DNA from: Candidatus Poribacteria bacterium
GTDB taxonomy: Bacteria > Poribacteria > WGA-4E > WGA-3G
NCBI GenBank assembly: GCA_022823085.1
Contig: JAJDXV010000131.1
Coordinates: 1 to 47,123 of the forward strand
DNA length: 47,123 bases
Reading direction: 5' to 3'
A program made the position numbers and the translations under genes. The stretch's first letter is position 1. Each line of letters opens with the position of its first letter. The notes beneath the pieces were generated by a model, which did not search any database, was not told the DNA's origin, and saw nothing but the letters and a program-made list of their open reading frames with translations. Positions 1 through 9,030 of this stretch are shown here, piece after piece.

Positions 1-172
1 TAAAGTCTGATAACATGTCTTCTAAGCAGGAAAGAGGGGTCATTAGATATGTCCTTTCAAGGTTTATGATTTATTATGAAAGGATACCCTTTTTTCTGTT
101 TATTGTCATCTTAATTCTTAAAATTGTCCAAACCATAGTATATATTAGGCAAATCGGAATCAGGAGCGATAT

Positions 173-577
173 ATGGCAGAGCCAACGACTCAGGAAGACG
201 CACAACAACTTCCACGTATAGATTTTATCAGTTATCTTAACAACCTCGTAGCAACAGGGCAGCTCTATTTAGAGGGCATCCGAGACCCTGAAACAGACGA
301 GGTGGTTGTTAATCTCGGACTCGTCAAAGGCATTATTGATACCATTGAGATGCTCGAAGAGAAAACGCAGGGCAATCTCACTGCGCCGGAAGCCAATTTT
401 CTGGCAAACACGCTCTACGAACTGAGAATGGGATATGTCCGCGCGATCAGTAGGCCGGAAGTAACCCCAGAAACGGAAACTCAAGAAGAGGCTTCGGCTG
501 AAGAACCGGAAGGTGAACCATCGGATAACGCCGCTGAAGCAGAGGCACCAACGAACGAAGCGGAAAACGGTTCTTAA
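173..577 (+). CDS. DUF1844 domain protein
   Basis: A 134-residue soluble protein. Residues 15-95 carry the DUF1844 pattern: a helix with NNLVATGQLYLEG, then DPETDE, NLGLVKGIIDTIEMLEEKT and LTAPEANFLANTLYELRMGYV. The family is widespread in bacteria and has no assigned biochemical role. The last 40 residues are a low-complexity acidic Glu/Ala/Pro tail. The ATG has a purine-rich AGGAGCG about 5 bases upstream. It lies 46 bases before the potassium channel gene on the same strand and may be co-transcribed. Family assignment is from motif memory; function is unknown. Confidence 0.8.
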   Translation: MAEPTTQEDAQQLPRIDFISYLNNLVATGQLYLEGIRDPETDEVVVNLGLVKGIIDTIEMLEEKTQGNLTAPEANFLANTLYELRMGYVRAISRPEVTPETETQEEASAEEPEGEPSDNAAEAEAPTNEAENGS

Positions 578-595
578 TTGAGGGCAGCACGGATT

Positions 596-619
596 CGGAA
601 CAATTATAACGATGTTCCG
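596..619 (+). promoter_or_regulatory. Short hairpin between DUF1844 and channel genes
   Basis: CGGAACA and TGTTCCG form a perfect 7-bp inverted repeat with a 10-base A/T-rich loop, immediately in front of the GTG candidate start of the channel. No T-run follows, so it is not a classical terminator. It could limit access to the GTG start, which would favour the inner ATG at 654. The role is speculative. Confidence 0.3.
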
Positions 620-623
620 GTAG

Positions 624-1679
624 GTGCAGTTAGCACCTTCACGAAATAGGAGAATGAATTACCAACGCCAAATTACAATCGCTTTAGCGATGCTTGCCGG
701 CTTGCTTGTGATCGGAACTGTCGGTTATCTACTGCTCGAACAGGATAATCCGCGAGGAAAATGGACACTGCTTGACGCGATCTATATGACGGTCATTACG
801 TTGACAACTGTCGGTTATGGCAACCTGGACATGAGCGATGATGGCCGTATTTTCACGCTGTTTCTGCTCATCGGTGGGTTCGGTGTGTTCACCTATAGTA
901 TCACGATCGCCACGGCGTATCTTATTGAAGGTCAGTTACAGAGTTTTTTCCGACAACAAAAAATGATCCGAACTGTCGATAAATTATCAAACCACTATAT
1001 CATTTGTGGGCTCGGTGATACCGGCGTGCATGTGCTTGACGAGATGCTGAAGGCAGATGTAGAATTCGTGGGTATTGAATTCGAGGAAGAGCGAATTACC
1101 CACTTGACGGATACACGGCATTTTTCGTACCTCCAAGGCGATGCAACCGACGATGAATTGCTCATTCGGGCAGGCATCACACGTGCGCGAGGCCTGATCA
1201 CATGCCTCAGTCGGGACCAAGATAACCTATTTGTCGTCATCTCCGCCCGAAAGCTCAACCCGCATTTAAAAATCGCCTCTAAAGCCGTTGAAGACAACTC
1301 ACCGGGTAAACTTATCATCGCTGGCGCAGATGAAGTTGTACTACCGGATCATATCGGTGGCATACGCCTCGCCTCGAGTATCCTCTATCCACATCTCGTA
1401 GAGTTCCTACAAAGTATCACCCAAAATCTGGATGATACGCATTTCGCAGAATCTATTGTTCGACCAGATTCTCAACTCGATGGGATTTCTCTCAAAGCCG
1501 CAAGTATCCAAGAGCAGACCGGCTTGGTTATCATCGCCATCCGTGATAACGACGGCACATTTCTCTATAATCCACCAGGTGATAAGAGACTGCAAACAGG
1601 AGATGCCATATTAGTCGTCGCTAATCAAAGACAGTTACAACTGTTACACAGACTTACAGGCGACTTCAGTTCGCCATAG
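624..1679 (+). CDS. Two-TM potassium channel with RCK (TrkA-N/TrkA-C) domain
   Basis: A K+ channel subunit in the inner membrane, gated by a cytoplasmic RCK domain. Residues 19-38 form TM1, 50-60 the pore helix, TVGYG (62-66) the selectivity filter and about 76-101 TM2. The TrkA-N Rossmann domain begins at about 123 with the nucleotide-binding GLGDTG at 129-134. A TrkA-C domain covers about 265-345. At 351 aa it has the usual length for Kch/MthK-type channels. The start is uncertain: GTG 624 has no visible Shine-Dalgarno. ATG 654 starts MNYQRQITIA, a natural N-terminus, but an AGGAG sits only 1 base before it. Which ligand the RCK domain binds cannot be told. Confidence 0.9.
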   Translation: MQLAPSRNRRMNYQRQITIALAMLAGLLVIGTVGYLLLEQDNPRGKWTLLDAIYMTVITLTTVGYGNLDMSDDGRIFTLFLLIGGFGVFTYSITIATAYLIEGQLQSFFRQQKMIRTVDKLSNHYIICGLGDTGVHVLDEMLKADVEFVGIEFEEERITHLTDTRHFSYLQGDATDDELLIRAGITRARGLITCLSRDQDNLFVVISARKLNPHLKIASKAVEDNSPGKLIIAGADEVVLPDHIGGIRLASSILYPHLVEFLQSITQNLDDTHFAESIVRPDSQLDGISLKAASIQEQTGLVIIAIRDNDGTFLYNPPGDKRLQTGDAILVVANQRQLQLLHRLTGDFSSP

Positions 1680-1721
1680 CCGTTTGTCCACTGATCCGTG
1701 ATCCCGGGAAACGGAAAAACG

Positions 1722-1751
1722 TTGACCGGTTAATATCACCTGTGATATGAT
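1722..1751 (+). promoter_or_regulatory. Sigma70-type promoter with palindromic operator before comM
   Basis: TTGACC (1722-1727), an 18-base spacer and TATGAT (1746-1751) form a good housekeeping promoter. The spacer and the first half of the -10 box hold the palindrome ATATCACCTGTGATAT (1733-1748), two 7-bp arms around CT, in the position where a repressor would block polymerase. It would drive comM, probably together with the following sulfatase, from a leader of about 90 bases. Confidence 0.6.
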
Positions 1752-1848
1752 AGTATTCGCGTGAGTTTGATCAAAAGTAACTGCAGATATATCGTTAATC
1801 ATAGTTTTAGGACATTTAAAATAACGCAATTTGGAAGGAAACATTCGT

Positions 1849-3387
1849 ATGCTTGCAACAGTCCTTAGCAGTGCCTTGCTCGGAATTGATGCCTATATCG
1901 TAAAAGTTGAAGTAGATGTCGCAGGTGGACTCCCTTACTTCACCACTGTCGGTTTACCGGATAGTGCCATCAAAGAAAGCAGGGACCGGGTTACTGCAGC
2001 GATTAAAAACTCCGGTTTCTACTTCCCACAGACCCGAGTCACGGTGAACCTTGCCCCTGCGGATATCCGAAAAACAGGTTCAGCATTTGACCTTCCGATT
2101 GCAATCGGTATCATGGCGGCTACGAATCAGGTGAATCTTGCGAGGCTCGAGAACGCCATCATTTTGGGTGAACTGGCACTTGACGGGAACATTCGAGGCA
2201 TACAAGGCGCGCTGCCGATAGCCATTATTGCCAAAGATCACGGGATAAAGGATCTCATTTTACCCGCCGAAAATGCGAAAGAAGCGGCAATCGTAGAAGG
2301 TGTGAACGTCTACCCGGTCACCAGTTTATCAGATGCCACCGCCCTCCTCAATGCCGAGAAAGAGATAACACCAGAGCCGCATACCCTCGACACCGATCCG
2401 CATGCCACCCGTGCCGAAACGCACATTGATCTCCTTGATGTGAAGGGGCAAGAGCATGTCAAACGCGCTGTTGAGGTCGCTGCGTCGGGTGCGCATAACC
2501 TGATTATGATTGGGCCGCCGGGTTCCGGTAAGACGATGCTCGCAAAGCGGATTCCGTCCATCCTGCCGAGACTCTCAATAGAGGAATCTTTAGAAACGAC
2601 GAAGATCCAGAGTATCGTCGGTGTCCTGCCAAGTGATACGCCTCTGGTTGTGACGCGTCCGTATCGCTCACCGCATCACACCATTTCAGACGCAGGTTTA
2701 ATCGGTGGTGGGAATGTGCCGCGTCCCGGTGAGGTCAGTCTGGCGCATAACGGTGTGCTCTTCTTAGACGAGCTCCCGGAATTTCGGCGGAACGTTCTCG
2801 AAGTGATGCGGCAACCGCTTGAGGATCGGCAGGTAACGATCTCACGTGCAGCGGCATCGCTCACCTATCCGGCAAATTTTATGCTCGTTGCAGCGATGAA
2901 CCCGTGTCCGTGCGGATTCTTCAGCGACCCGAACCGAGACTGTAAGTGTACACCGAACCAGATTCAGAATTATATCTCCCGTATATCTGGGCCCCTGTTA
3001 GATAGAATCGACATCCAGGTTGAGGTGCCAGCGGTAAAATATTCGGAACTTGCCGCGGATACAACCGGTGAACCGTCGGCATACGTCCAAGAACGGGTCG
3101 AAGCAGCACGCCAAATCCAGCATGAACGTTTCACAGGCACCAATATACACGCCAATGCCAGTATGCAATCAAAGCAGATACGAGAATATTGCAAAGTTGA
3201 TGACCAGGCACAAGACCTCCTCCGGGTTGCGATTAACCAATTAGGGTTGAGTGCGCGCGCGTATGACCGTATTTTGAAGGTAGCCCGTACCATCGCAGAC
3301 CTCGATCATAACCCGAACATAGAGGCAGTCCACGTCTCTGAAGCCATACAATATCGGAGTTTAGACCGGAGTTTCTGGAAAAAATAG
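1849..3387 (+). CDS. comM: YifB/ComM-family Mg-chelatase-like AAA+ ATPase
   Basis: A 512-residue AAA+ protein of the YifB/ComM family. ComM is a hexameric helicase aiding branch migration of incoming DNA during natural transformation, but the gene is also common in non-competent bacteria. The N-terminal LonC-like domain (1-180) opens with [20 protein letters not shown]. Walker A is GPPGSGKT at 222-229, followed by Walker [12 protein letters not shown]. The family signature [17 protein letters not shown] holds four cysteines. The frame is open from a TTG 18 bases earlier, but ATG 1849 matches the family start and has GGAAGGA 9 bases upstream. The sulfatase gene follows after 20 bases. Confidence 0.93.
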   Translation: MLATVLSSALLGIDAYIVKVEVDVAGGLPYFTTVGLPDSAIKESRDRVTAAIKNSGFYFPQTRVTVNLAPADIRKTGSAFDLPIAIGIMAATNQVNLARLENAIILGELALDGNIRGIQGALPIAIIAKDHGIKDLILPAENAKEAAIVEGVNVYPVTSLSDATALLNAEKEITPEPHTLDTDPHATRAETHIDLLDVKGQEHVKRAVEVAASGAHNLIMIGPPGSGKTMLAKRIPSILPRLSIEESLETTKIQSIVGVLPSDTPLVVTRPYRSPHHTISDAGLIGGGNVPRPGEVSLAHNGVLFLDELPEFRRNVLEVMRQPLEDRQVTISRAAASLTYPANFMLVAAMNPCPCGFFSDPNRDCKCTPNQIQNYISRISGPLLDRIDIQVEVPAVKYSELAADTTGEPSAYVQERVEAARQIQHERFTGTNIHANASMQSKQIREYCKVDDQAQDLLRVAINQLGLSARAYDRILKVARTIADLDHNPNIEAVHVSEAIQYRSLDRSFWKK

Positions 3388-3407
3388 CACAATGGAGCCG
3401 TAGAACT

Positions 3408-4760
3408 ATGCAACCTAATTTTATTGTTTTTTTAACAGATGACCAAGGATACGGCGATCTGTCTTGCATGGGCGCGACCGATTTCAAAACGCCACACCTC
3501 GATAGAATGGCATCCGAAGGGGCGCGATTCACCGATTGGTACTCGAATTCACCCGTCTGCTCGCCTTCACGTGCATCGCTCTTAACAGGACGATACCCGT
3601 GCCACGCTGGGGTCCGATCAATTTTAGCGGGACATCGTACAGCCACGGGGCTGCCGCCTTCTGTTCCGACACTGGCAACGGTCCTGAAGGAACGCGGTTA
3701 CTACACCGCGATGTCTGGGAAATGGCACTTGGGGCTTGCGGAAGGTTCGCGTCCTGAGCACCACGGCTTCGACGACTGGTTCGGGTTCATGGCGGGTTGT
3801 ATCGACTTCTTTTCGCACATCTTCTATTGGGGTATGGCACAACGCGGGATTGATCAGACACACGATCTCTGGGAAAACGGCGAAGAAATCTATCGAAACG
3901 GCGAGTACTTCACGGAACTTATTACGGAATACGCGATTCGGTATATCCGTAAATCTGTTGAACTCGGAAAACCTTTTTTCCTCTATGTTCCTTACAATGC
4001 GCCGCACTACCCGATGCATGCGCCGCAAAAGTACGTTGACCGATTCCCGCACCTTCCATGGGACCGGCAAATCATGGCTGCGATGCTTAGCGCAGTTGAC
4101 GACAGCGTCGGCGAAATTTTCGCGGAATTAGAGCGACTCGGACTTGCAGAGAACACGTTCTCCTATTTTCAGAGTGACAACGGACCCTCGCGTGAAACAC
4201 GGAACTGGTTAGATGGCACGCAAGACCCGTATTACGGCGGCACCGCTGGAAAATTGAAAGGACATAAATTCAGTCTCTACGAAGGCGGCATCCGTTCCCC
4301 CGGTATTATGCACTGGCCTGAACAGATTCCAGCCGGACAGGTTATCGGTGAAATCGGCGCAGCGATGGACGTATTTCCGACGTTCCTCGCCGCAACCGGT
4401 GGGAATCCATCCGAATACGAACTCGACGGACTCGATGTGCTACCGATGGTTGCAAACGGTGAACCGACACCGCACAACGACATCTATTGGGAGATGGGCA
4501 AACAGACTGCTGTCCGTCGTGAGAATTGGAAGTTGGTCCTTAACGGTCAACTGGTAGAGGGCGCGCCTCCCGAAGACGATGTACATCTCGCGAATCTCGA
4601 AACCGATATGGGTGAAACGAAGAATCTGAAGGATGCGCATCCGGACATCACTGCTGAATTGACAGAAGCAGCGCAGGCATGGCGCGAGAGTATTGAGACA
4701 CACTGGGAAACCGAATGGGTCAATCCGAACGGAACGACAGGCTACATTAAGGATCGGTAA
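3408..4760 (+). CDS. Arylsulfatase-type sulfatase
   Basis: A 450-residue type I sulfatase that hydrolyses sulfate esters. D11 and D12 (TDDQ) bind calcium. C51 in CSPSR is the residue oxidised to formylglycine, with R55 completing the motif. K105 and H107 (SGKWHLG) and a later SDNGPS complete the active site. No signal peptide is visible, since the protein begins directly with the catalytic fold, so a cytoplasmic location is likely, which suits small imported substrates. A GGAG lies about 11 bases before the ATG. The enzyme needs a maturase, and neither SUMF1-fold protein in this window keeps the cysteines needed for that job. The substrate cannot be predicted. Confidence 0.93.
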   Translation: MQPNFIVFLTDDQGYGDLSCMGATDFKTPHLDRMASEGARFTDWYSNSPVCSPSRASLLTGRYPCHAGVRSILAGHRTATGLPPSVPTLATVLKERGYYTAMSGKWHLGLAEGSRPEHHGFDDWFGFMAGCIDFFSHIFYWGMAQRGIDQTHDLWENGEEIYRNGEYFTELITEYAIRYIRKSVELGKPFFLYVPYNAPHYPMHAPQKYVDRFPHLPWDRQIMAAMLSAVDDSVGEIFAELERLGLAENTFSYFQSDNGPSRETRNWLDGTQDPYYGGTAGKLKGHKFSLYEGGIRSPGIMHWPEQIPAGQVIGEIGAAMDVFPTFLAATGGNPSEYELDGLDVLPMVANGEPTPHNDIYWEMGKQTAVRRENWKLVLNGQLVEGAPPEDDVHLANLETDMGETKNLKDAHPDITAELTEAAQAWRESIETHWETEWVNPNGTTGYIKDR

Positions 4761-4793
4761 AATTAAGAGCCTCACCGGAAGACGAGATATACC

Positions 4794-5693
4794 ATGACAC
4801 TTTTTAAATTTGCATTCATCACGGATACACATCTCTACCCGAATGCCCCGCGGAATTTTGTCGGTGGACTACAACAGCAAAAAAACAGCGTCGCACTCTA
4901 TGAAAAACTGGTCGAACAATTGAACGCTTTTGAACCAGCTTTTGTCATCCACGGTGGAGACATTGTGTGTGGTGGTAACAGTTTTGAAATGTCCGCCGAA
5001 GAATACGAAGTGGCGCTTGATACAGCACAAGCACTTGGCGAAAGGATAAATGCCCCCTGCTATTACATCCCCGGTAACCACGATCTGCATCCGGAAACCG
5101 GGTCTAAAGATGCCTACTTAGCACGTTTCGGCATCAACGGCATGGGGTCGGTCAGTTTTGTTCATGAAAATATTCGATTTATCCTTCTCGATTCACAGGA
5201 AGTACCGGAAGACTTGACGCACGGGTATATCAGCACGAATCAGTTGGCGTGGGCTGAGCGTGAGTTAAAAAGGGCACGGGATTATGGCCAAGAGGTCTTC
5301 ATTTTCTCACACCAACTCCCTTTTCCAAATGTCGAGTTTCAAGGTGTCGGTTCGAGAGTCGCTAACTCCGCGGAAGTCCTCGAAATCATTTCACCTTTTG
5401 ACAAGCAGGTTTTGGCATTCTTTTGTGGACACCTTCACCTGAACCGCGTTTTTCGGGAACAAGGCATGTTGTGCATCGTCTCCGCCGGTATTATCTGCTA
5501 CCCGATGATGTGGCGGCAGGTCTTCGTCTATCCTGATCGGGTGGATGTCCGTTGCGAAACTGTCGATCTACGGGAAGCCTTTGCCGAATCGGAAGCGGTT
5601 CAGCCGGATAATAATCTGTACCTGATAGGTCGAGACCGAGATTTAAATTTCAGTATTCCGCGGAATTCACAATCCACTTCTGATACGGATTGA
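4794..5693 (+). CDS. Calcineurin-like metallophosphoesterase
   Basis: A 299-residue phosphoesterase with the full metal-ligand series: D11 and H13 (TDTH), GGD around 54-56, GNHD at 94-97, a central FSHQLPFP and a late GHLH. These are the dinuclear-metal ligands of the calcineurin-like superfamily, which hydrolyses phosphomono- or diesters. No signal peptide is seen. It follows the sulfatase by 33 bases and precedes the ABC ATPase by 23, so a shared transcript is plausible. The substrate is unknown. Confidence 0.88.
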   Translation: MTLFKFAFITDTHLYPNAPRNFVGGLQQQKNSVALYEKLVEQLNAFEPAFVIHGGDIVCGGNSFEMSAEEYEVALDTAQALGERINAPCYYIPGNHDLHPETGSKDAYLARFGINGMGSVSFVHENIRFILLDSQEVPEDLTHGYISTNQLAWAERELKRARDYGQEVFIFSHQLPFPNVEFQGVGSRVANSAEVLEIISPFDKQVLAFFCGHLHLNRVFREQGMLCIVSAGIICYPMMWRQVFVYPDRVDVRCETVDLREAFAESEAVQPDNNLYLIGRDRDLNFSIPRNSQSTSDTD

Positions 5694-5716
5694 CCCTTAC
5701 ACACTAAAAATAAAAA

Positions 5717-6676
5717 ATGATAGAAGTCCAAAACATCACAAAAAACTACGGTCCTTTCCAAGCCCTAAAAAACATCTCCTTTCAGGTAGACAAGGGGCAG
5801 ATCGTCGGTTTCCTAGGGCCCAACGGTGCTGGGAAAACTACGACGATGCGGATCCTCACCTGCTTTATGCCTGCAAGCAGTGGACGCGTTAACGTCGCAG
5901 GATACGACGTGTTCAAGGAATCGAGGGAAGTCCGGAAACGGATCGGCTATCTCCCGGAAAACGTGCCGCTCTATCCAGAGATGACAGTAACGAAGTATCT
6001 AAGGTACATGGCAAAGATCCGTAGTGTGCCGCGCCGAAATATCAAAAGTCAGCTCGACGACGCTATTGAAGCGTGCGGACTCACGGAACGTAGGCACCAG
6101 ATTATCGGGCAACTCTCGCGCGGCTTCCGGCAACGTGTCGGCTTGGCACAAGCACTCATCCACGCGCCGGATGTTCTAATCCTTGATGAACCGACCTCCG
6201 GTTTGGACCCGCGGCAGATCGTCGAAATCCGAGAATTAATCAAGACGCTCGGCAAAGAACGCACAATCTTGTTCAGTACGCATATCTTACCGGAAGCGAG
6301 TATGACATGCGAACGATTGATTGTCATCAGTAGAGGCGAAATTACGGGGGATGTTCAATTGGAAGGCGGTCGCGCCGTATCAAACAGAAGCGATACGGAG
6401 AACGTACCAGTGGCAACTTTAACGTTATCGCTTGAGATCGCAGGCGCGCCAGCCGACGATATATTCTCAGTACTCACAGATATTCCAGACGTGATTCGGG
6501 TTGAGCAGACCGGTACTCATGCGGGTGACACCACAAGATTCCATCTTCACTACACACCGACAACCGATATTCGGGCGGCGGTAGCAGCAACCGTTGTCGG
6601 ACATGGCTGGCGATTGCTCGAAATGCACACAACTGAAGTGTCTTTGGAGGAATTGTTCCTGTCCTTAACAGCATAG
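5717..6676 (+). CDS. ABC-2 type (GldA-like) transporter ATPase
   Basis: A 319-residue ATP-binding subunit. Walker A is GPNGAGKT at 34-41, the signature is LSRGFRQRVG, Walker B is VLILDEPTSGLDP and the H-loop is FSTHIL. The region GYLPENVPLYPEMTV and the C-terminal extension (about 230-319) resemble the ATPases of ABC-2 exporters such as GldA/CcmA. The usual permease gene is absent: the next gene is convergent after 13 bases. The subunit must therefore work with a membrane partner encoded elsewhere, or the locus has been rearranged. No Shine-Dalgarno is obvious. Confidence 0.88.
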   Translation: MIEVQNITKNYGPFQALKNISFQVDKGQIVGFLGPNGAGKTTTMRILTCFMPASSGRVNVAGYDVFKESREVRKRIGYLPENVPLYPEMTVTKYLRYMAKIRSVPRRNIKSQLDDAIEACGLTERRHQIIGQLSRGFRQRVGLAQALIHAPDVLILDEPTSGLDPRQIVEIRELIKTLGKERTILFSTHILPEASMTCERLIVISRGEITGDVQLEGGRAVSNRSDTENVPVATLTLSLEIAGAPADDIFSVLTDIPDVIRVEQTGTHAGDTTRFHLHYTPTTDIRAAVAATVVGHGWRLLEMHTTEVSLEELFLSLTA

Positions 6677-6689
6677 CGTATGCTTCCGA

Positions 6690-7448
6690 CTATGATAGCG
6701 CACCTTCTGGTGTAAGTGGTAGTTTCAACTGCCCACGAACCGCTCGCCGCACCTCATTGCAGATCCGCATCGCGTGTGCGGTTTCATCTGCGGTCGCGAA
6801 CTTTCCAGGATAGCGGGGATCAACGGCGTGTTCCGACAGCTTTGAAAAATCTTCCCGCCACGCATCCCAAGCAGGAATCGTTGGAACAATTAAATTCAAC
6901 AATTCTTTTAAATCGTGTGTCCTCGGGAAAGGGATGTTCGCCTCTTGAAGCCACGCCTTTAGATACTTTTCAACACACTGCTGAGCGAGGAAGCAGATAA
7001 CATCATTTACGGGATTCTGTCCTTGCTGGGATTGCTGTGCGACAGTATAATCGCCTTCGGCTTTCTGCACCCATTCCTCTGTTAATGGATTCATCGCACG
7101 TTTTTCCTTCTTTACAGGTTTCAAGAAAAAATTGGGGGTTTCATAAAGCACTTCGCCTTTTTCGGTAATCTCTCGGAGAAACCAGTCGTTATACACGAGA
7201 CGATATGCAAGGTCTTCAGGCGAATGCACAAGCACATGTAGACGGAAAGGCCGCGCGAGGTGCTCCCGAATCTCTATCTCTCGCTGGCGGGTTTCGGATT
7301 TCGGCACCGGCATGACGACCAGCAGATCGACATCGGAATATTCTGTCGGCGTGCCGTAGGCATAAGAGCCAAAGAGAACAACCTGCAAAGGTGAGAACTC
7401 GCGGACGATGTCATCACATGTCGCTTGAATGTCTTGTCGGGTAACCAT
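6690..7448 (-). CDS. MNT nucleotidyltransferase - HEPN fusion protein
   Basis: A 252-residue fusion of the two halves of the common MNT/HEPN toxin-antitoxin pair. Residues 10-105 are a minimal nucleotidyltransferase with GSYAYG at 27-32 and SDVD at 38-41, the metal-binding acidic pair. Residues about 118-240 are a HEPN domain with ICFLAQQCVEKYLKAWL and the RTHDL segment. The RNase-type Rx4-6H motif of toxic HEPN proteins is not visible. The protein may therefore be a self-contained NTase with a substrate-binding HEPN domain rather than an active toxin. No separate partner gene is adjacent. It is convergent with the ABC ATPase. Confidence 0.85.
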   Translation of the reverse strand: MVTRQDIQATCDDIVREFSPLQVVLFGSYAYGTPTEYSDVDLLVVMPVPKSETRQREIEIREHLARPFRLHVLVHSPEDLAYRLVYNDWFLREITEKGEVLYETPNFFLKPVKKEKRAMNPLTEEWVQKAEGDYTVAQQSQQGQNPVNDVICFLAQQCVEKYLKAWLQEANIPFPRTHDLKELLNLIVPTIPAWDAWREDFSKLSEHAVDPRYPGKFATADETAHAMRICNEVRRAVRGQLKLPLTPEGALS

Positions 7449-7513
7449 ATTTTCACCTTTTCGGTTTCGGGACGTTCATAACAGAAGGGCAGCGTGAACA
7501 TCGGCAAACATAT

Positions 7514-7645
7514 ATTACTCAGGACTTACGCAATTTTGACGACAGCCAGTTTTTTTCGCAGATATTTCTCGGAAAACACAGCGTTCTTGGGGCACAGACT
7601 AACAGTCTATGCTACAAAAGAGAAGCATGCGTAAGTCCTATTACT
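7514..7645. repeat. MITE-like element with 12-bp terminal inverted repeats
   Basis: AGGACTTACGCA (7521-7532) and its exact complement TGCGTAAGTCCT (7628-7639) bound a 119-bp non-coding segment. ATTACT occurs on both sides (7514-7519 and 7640-7645), as expected of a target-site duplication, with one extra C on the left. Inside, 7591-7617 matches 9960-9989 (GGCACAGRCTAAC then CTATGCTACAA). This is the form of a miniature inverted-repeat transposable element moved in trans. It fills most of the 326-base gap between the divergent MNT-HEPN and FAH genes. Confidence 0.6.
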
Positions 7646-7691
7646 AATTATGCCACACCGCTGTTGTATACACAAGACAAATTTAAAAACA

Positions 7692-7720
7692 TTGATTTCT
7701 AAATGCATCTATCGTATAAT
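7692..7720 (+). promoter_or_regulatory. Sigma70-type promoter of the FAH gene
   Basis: TTGATT (7692-7697), a 17-base spacer and a perfect TATAAT (7715-7720) lie about 55 bases before the FAH start codon. A GGAGG at about 7746 is too far from the ATG to act as its Shine-Dalgarno. Confidence 0.55.
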
Positions 7721-7774
7721 CAACACCACGCAATTACTTGAACACGGAGGCGCGACTGTTTTAAAACAATCCCT

Positions 7775-8716
7775 ATGAAACTCGTTACCTTTCAAACCAA
7801 AGTGACAGGGGCAACACCGAAACTCGGTGCATGGATTTCTGATGACCGAATCGTTGACCTTACGGCTGTTGCCCCAGACATGACCCAATTCTTTGAGCAG
7901 AATCGCATCGCTGACGCACAAAAACATATCAATCAGACCGTTGACAGTAACGATTCATCCGACAGCATCTTTCCGGTTGCCGCTGTGCAGCTGCTCGCGC
8001 CGTTCCCACGTCCTGCGAGCCTACGCGACTTCGGCGTGTTCAAAACCCATATGGATGCCGCCGCACAGATTACTGGTAAAGAGATCTCGCCGGAATGGTT
8101 TAAACTACCCAACTACTACCGCGGCAGCACGAGTCCATCCTCCATCGCTGGGCACGAAGCCGTTGTCACGTGGCCCAATTACACGGAAAAACTCGATTTT
8201 GAACTGGAGTGGGGGGTGTACATCGGCAAAGTCGGAAAAAATATCTCTATAGAAGAGGCACCAGAGTATATTGCAGGCTACACCATCTACAACGACATCA
8301 GTGCCCGCGATATCCAGTTCCGACACATGACCATGGCACTCGGTCCGGCGAAAGGAAAAGATTTCGATAACAGCAACATCATGGGGCCCTGTCTTGTGAC
8401 ACCGGATGAAATCGGCGATCCCTACGACCTCCGAATGATTGCCAGGGTCAATGATGAAGTCTGGACAGACGGAAATACATCGGATATGTATTACTCCTTC
8501 GCCGAAATGATCTCGTTTGTCTCACAATCAGAGACGCTCTATCCGGGTGAGTTTTTAGGTTCAGGTACTGTCGGAAAAGGGTGCGGATGGGAACTCGACC
8601 GTTGGATCCGACCCGGCGATGTCATTGAACTCGAAATTGAAAAGATCGGTCTGCTCAGAAACCGAATCGGTGAACCAGAGGTGAACCCGGCAGAGTGGAC
8701 AGAGAAAGGTCTCTAA
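7775..8716 (+). CDS. Fumarylacetoacetate hydrolase (FAH) family protein
   Basis: A 313-residue member of the FAH superfamily, whose enzymes hydrolyse or isomerise acylpyruvates and related catabolic intermediates with a bound Mg2+ or Mn2+. The N-terminal FAH_N-like part (1-75) is followed by the catalytic domain with the acidic metal ligands in KLDFELEWGVYIGK and IYNDISARD, and ends with a GSGTVGKGCG turn. The specific reaction (acylpyruvase, ureidoglycolate lyase or decarboxylase) cannot be read from sequence alone. With the SDR gene downstream it suggests catabolism of a sugar acid or aromatic compound. This is inference. Confidence 0.87.
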   Translation: MKLVTFQTKVTGATPKLGAWISDDRIVDLTAVAPDMTQFFEQNRIADAQKHINQTVDSNDSSDSIFPVAAVQLLAPFPRPASLRDFGVFKTHMDAAAQITGKEISPEWFKLPNYYRGSTSPSSIAGHEAVVTWPNYTEKLDFELEWGVYIGKVGKNISIEEAPEYIAGYTIYNDISARDIQFRHMTMALGPAKGKDFDNSNIMGPCLVTPDEIGDPYDLRMIARVNDEVWTDGNTSDMYYSFAEMISFVSQSETLYPGEFLGSGTVGKGCGWELDRWIRPGDVIELEIEKIGLLRNRIGEPEVNPAEWTEKGL

Positions 8717-8742
8717 ATCAAATAGTTATCAGTACTCAGTAC

Positions 8743-9001
8743 GGCGAGTACGCCTTTCAGTTTTCAGTTAAGAGGTGTTAGAATTATCGCCTCCCTCTTT
8801 TAACTGATAACTGATACCAATTCTAATTGACGATTCGTCTTAAAAGTGCCACCATTTTTGAGTTATGCCCGGTTCGGTTAGGAAACCGAACCTACCGGGC
8901 CTGGGTGGACAGTGTATGGTTAATGCAATATAAACTTTTAGAAATGGTATGAGTACTGAAAGGATTTCGCAGAAACCCGTACTGTTAACTGCGTACTCGC
9001 C
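8743..9001. repeat. Nested repeat block with a 137-bp inverted-repeat element
   Basis: The 314-base gap between the FAH and SDR genes is repeat DNA. ATACCAATTCTAA (8814-8826) and the complement TTAGAAATGGTAT (8938-8950) match at 12 of 13 positions and bound a 137-bp element. It contains a hairpin of CGGTTCGGTT type (8869-8898). Outside it, GGCGAGTACGC (8743-8753) pairs with GCGTACTCGCC (8991-9001). Around these lie short CAGTT/ACTGA motifs repeated in both orientations. The inner element appears inserted in an older repeat. No gene is seen. Confidence 0.55.
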
Positions 9002-9030
9002 AACTGACGAAATACCGCAATTATAAAAAA

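Noticed and set aside
15..221. 68-codon frame with a hydrophobic stretch at the left edge
   Set aside because: It overlaps the better supported DUF1844 gene by 49 bases, has no Shine-Dalgarno, and its end is read from another frame of that gene.
7085..8252. Short + strand frames around the MNT-HEPN and FAH genes
   Set aside because: They run across real genes in other frames and show no recognisable protein pattern.
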